DNA from: a delta proteobacterium NaphS2
GTDB taxonomy: Bacteria > Desulfobacterota > DSM-4660 > Desulfatiglandales > Desulfatiglandaceae
Length of the DNA stretch: 64,000 bases
Assembly (NCBI GenBank): GCA_000179315.1
Contig: ADZZ01000218.1
Location: 1 to 64,000 of the forward strand
Direction: 5' to 3'
The position numbers were made by a program, and so were the translations under genes. This document shows, one piece after another, positions 61,556-64,000 of this stretch. Within the stretch, counting starts at the first letter, position 1. Every line of letters starts with the position of its first letter. The notes beneath the pieces are model-generated. The model was not told where the DNA came from and did no database searches. It saw only the letters and a list, made by a program, of their open reading frames with translations.

Positions 61556-64000
61556 CTATACCACCTTCAGTACCACCTCTATTTGGCCTGTAACCCCGTT
61601 AGGGGAGTCACCAAACTCGTAGTTTACCGCTATGCGATATGTGCCAAAGGCAGCAATCTGACTTGCCGCAAAGCTCGCACGCAACTGAATGTTTCTATGG
61701 ACAGGCTGTACTTCAAGTTCCAAGCCGAATTGGGCTGGTGGGCCTATTTGGGGAGCCACTCTGCCCACCTTCAATATCTGTGGCGCCAGGGTCCAGGCAA
61801 TATCACACTTCGGCGGTCCCATGTAAGGCTCCCAATGACAATCCCACATCTTCTGGGTTAGTGACAAGGTCACCTCAGCGTGAGGCGGGTTAACAGGTTC
61901 CTCTCTATTTCCATCCAAATGTAGCTGGGGTTCGACCTTAAGCACCATCGGACCTTCAGGGGATTGTTTTATAGTAAGTTCAGGGGTTGAGATTTTAAGA
62001 AGGTGGTTGCGATCAGGTCCCGGACTATAATTCATCAAAGGATGGTCGGGAAACATTTCGGATTGGGGATAGGCGATTGTGCTTGGGTCAGAGTCCAGAA
62101 CATCGCCAGGATGGACTCTGCGCATTAAGTGCCCTCCCAGATCGCGCCCCTCGAACACCATTTGAAGTGAGTACTGTTCCTTTGAACAATTAAAGGGTTC
62201 AAAAGAGCCCCAATAAAAGAACCCCTGATCATCGTCTCGGGCCTCGGTGAGCTCCACTTCATGGTCCATCACTTGTCCCGTTCCTGGGTAGATGCCCTTG
62301 AGGTGAAGTGATATTTCACGCATGCGGCGGCCTCCGTGGAGGTTCTTCCAGCCTGGGCTAAACATCACGAAGATATAGGCTGGCCGGTCCAAACTAAGAG
62401 GATGGTTTGCTGCGATTTGCAGCGTTCGCTTTTTTCCATCCAGTTCCCAGTGCGCCTCATAAAACATACAATGGGCCTGAGCGCCGGGGAATGTGGCAAA
62501 TTCTTCAGGCGTGGCCCGAGGCTCCCATTGCATGACAGCCACACGCTCTACAATGGGAGGGCGGTTGACAATTTCCCAGAATTCCTGTAGAAAGCCAGCG
62601 CAGGCGGAGATGGTATTGACTGCAACGTTGTCGGTCAGTTCAAAATATGGTGCCGTTTTATCATCGTCTTCCGAATCTATATCAGGGTCGGCATTGGGAA
62701 CTGGGAGGGGGATCAGCTCCAACCAACCGCAACCAAGGCCCGACTCCAATCCTGATTCTGTGTGAGCTTGTATGGCATAATCTGCAACGGCTTTAAAATA
62801 AGCGTTAAAATTCGGGTGGCGTTGAATTCCTCTTTGCTTTAGTACCTCATCATTTGGGCTAAATTCATCTTCCTCAATGAGCTTTTCGTGACCAAATTCC
62901 ATGTCACTGGCGGAATCCCAGCAACCGGCTTCTGTGCTTGCAGCGACAATAGGAGAGCAAAAAGGATCAAAAGGCAGACAAAAAGTTGCGACAGCTTCAA
63001 GAGCAAGAATGTCGCAGTAATGAAACGTTTCGTATGCTTCGGGTTCGGACATGGAACTTCCAGCGTGGTCTACAAGCAAGGCATGGTCAGGATGACCCTG
63101 ATCCTGTAAAAGGTGCAGCACATGTCCCATGATCAGCCAAGCGCGCCGCGTGGCATCGGGATCTTCTAAACTGTATTGATTAATTGCTTCACGGAAATTA
63201 AGGCCGTTTGGCCTTGGGTTTTTCGAGGTTGGAGGGGGGCCAAAGGCCCAGTCGCGCGCACTGTAGTAACGATTACCGGGCATGGTTGGTTCAGCGAAGC
63301 TCGGATTTAAGGGGAAATACCACTGGTACTCCAACCCCTCGTCTTCACCCCCAAAGTGGTGGTGATAACGGCCGTAACCAGAATAGTCCCAATAGTAATT
63401 TACGTTGACGATGTTCGAATTTGCGTTGACGAAGTTCGTATCACCACTGAACCATTTAGTGTAAAAAGCCGGCATAACACCTGTCTCATCTTCGTATATA
63501 GTCCCTGCAATCAATGGATGATGCCGAGTATGATCGTATGTATCGCCGGCATTGAATTCATCCTGCATGAAGTACTCATGATATATCTCCGCATAGATAC
63601 CGTCATCAATGTCTATCTCTTTGATCAGATTAATGGTTTTTTGGGCCCATAGGGAATGTGTACTTCCACTCCAACCACCTATGTTCGGAATGTTTAAAAA
63701 TAGCATCGAAGGTCGGATTTGACCGGGAATCATTTTTTTCGGATCTCGACGCGGTTGTTTGGGAAAGCCTTCACTGGGACCAAAGGTGGTTGATAGTCGC
63801 TTTTGAATGTCCGGACCACGCAATTCACTGGTAATACGCTGGATTAAGTGGCTCTCTCGAGAAATCAGTACTTCGAGGTTTATCTCCATTTGGCCCAACC
63901 GCTCAATAACTCGGCTTGCAATCGATTCGGGCAACACCATTCCAGAATCTGCACGAATCCGCTCCAAAAAACCCCTTGGGTCCTGCAGAGCAGGTAGTTC
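61556..64000 (-). CDS. Phospholipase C/S1-P1 nuclease-like protein, N-terminus cut by window edge
   Basis: The frame is open to position 64000, so the start lies outside; a TTG near 63967 is the first internal candidate. About 815 residues are visible. The block RRAWLIMGHVLHLLQDQGHP followed by DHALLVDHAG has the histidine/aspartate spacing of zinc-dependent phospholipase C and S1/P1 nucleases. The C-terminal ~350 residues are beta-rich. Near residues 75-100 it reads PRRDPKKMIPGQIRPSMLFL. It may be secreted, but no signal peptide is visible because of the edge. It is followed by the GVYG-repeat gene on the same strand. Confidence 0.55.
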   Translation of the reverse strand, partial: ELPALQDPRGFLERIRADSGMVLPESIASRVIERLGQMEINLEVLISRESHLIQRITSELRGPDIQKRLSTTFGPSEGFPKQPRRDPKKMIPGQIRPSMLFLNIPNIGGWSGSTHSLWAQKTINLIKEIDIDDGIYAEIYHEYFMQDEFNAGDTYDHTRHHPLIAGTIYEDETGVMPAFYTKWFSGDTNFVNANSNIVNVNYYWDYSGYGRYHHHFGGEDEGLEYQWYFPLNPSFAEPTMPGNRYYSARDWAFGPPPTSKNPRPNGLNFREAINQYSLEDPDATRRAWLIMGHVLHLLQDQGHPDHALLVDHAGSSMSEPEAYETFHYCDILALEAVATFCLPFDPFCSPIVAASTEAGCWDSASDMEFGHEKLIEEDEFSPNDEVLKQRGIQRHPNFNAYFKAVADYAIQAHTESGLESGLGCGWLELIPLPVPNADPDIDSEDDDKTAPYFELTDNVAVNTISACAGFLQEFWEIVNRPPIVERVAVMQWEPRATPEEFATFPGAQAHCMFYEAHWELDGKKRTLQIAANHPLSLDRPAYIFVMFSPGWKNLHGGRRMREISLHLKGIYPGTGQVMDHEVELTEARDDDQGFFYWGSFEPFNCSKEQYSLQMVFEGRDLGGHLMRRVHPGDVLDSDPSTIAYPQSEMFPDHPLMNYSPGPDRNHLLKISTPELTIKQSPEGPMVLKVEPQLHLDGNREEPVNPPHAEVTLSLTQKMWDCHWEPYMGPPKCDIAWTLAPQILKVGRVAPQIGPPAQFGLELEVQPVHRNIQLRASFAASQIAAFGTYRIAVNYEFGDSPNGVTGQIEVVLKVV

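Overview
The window looks like the chromosome of an anaerobic deltaproteobacterium (Desulfobacterota, sulfate-reducer type). The evidence is the mix of genes: acyl-CoA dehydrogenases and an acyl-CoA ligase, an electron transfer flavoprotein beta gene, a molbindin and the selenium/molybdenum protein YqeB, a CooT nickel protein beside a DUF3842 gene, a PrkA-YhbH-SpoVR stress block, and large zinc-ribbon/cyclase/AAA/TPR proteins. No rRNA, tRNA or CRISPR array was seen. This placement comes from gene content only; no search was run.

Layout. 0-7.1 kb (+): a Liv-type ABC importer (livM, livH, binding protein, livG, livF) overlapping an acyl-CoA ligase. 7.1-8.4 kb: an insertion scar with a truncated VapC-type toxin, its antitoxin and a decayed IS1595-type element that cut off a Fe-S oxidoreductase gene. 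8.4-13.2 kb (+): a mycofactocin-like locus with the Fe-S remnant, etfB, a PqqD-like/glycosyltransferase protein split from its membrane part at an A7-TGA site, and two radical SAM genes; no precursor peptide was found. 13.2-14.9 kb: an AraC remnant, mop and yqeB. 15.3-18.6 kb (+): an IclR regulator and two acyl-CoA dehydrogenases. 18.6-20.3 kb (-): an ABC-2 exporter.

20.7-29.5 kb is probably a nickel/cobalt acquisition region. A + strand unit (DUF3842, cooT) faces a - strand operon (TonB-dependent receptor, exported tetrapyrrole methylase, DUF4198 protein, APC permease, exported nucleoside hydrolase-FmdE fusion, NikL-like protein). Both units begin with a sigma70-like promoter followed by a related leader: a small hairpin with a compensating base-pair difference, then a similar T-tailed terminator. 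I do not recognise this leader, and it may be an undescribed riboswitch or attenuator. The receptor gene has one in-frame TGA followed, at the right distance, by a stem-loop with a GGU apical loop, so it is a candidate selenoprotein. Three exported proteins of the operon are predicted to start with histidine after signal-peptide cleavage.

29.6-40.6 kb (-) is a stress block: histidine kinase, NarL-type regulator, universal stress protein, GAF protein, receiver protein, then PrkA, YhbH, SpoVR and a second, longer PrkA. 41-44.8 kb (+) holds a VWA protein with its own kinase and OmpR-type regulator, preceded by four 11-bp-spaced direct repeats. 44.9-47.5 kb has an unknown gene, an HU/IHF remnant and an OmpA-like protein. 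47.8-56.1 kb (-) holds two near-duplicate zinc-ribbon/cyclase/AAA/TPR genes separated by a DUF4143-type ATPase. 56.2-64 kb (-) is visibly more AT-rich and carries a Fe-S protein and a set of exported proteins (PI-PLC-like, propeller-like, GVYG-repeat, and a phospholipase C-like protein cut by the window edge).
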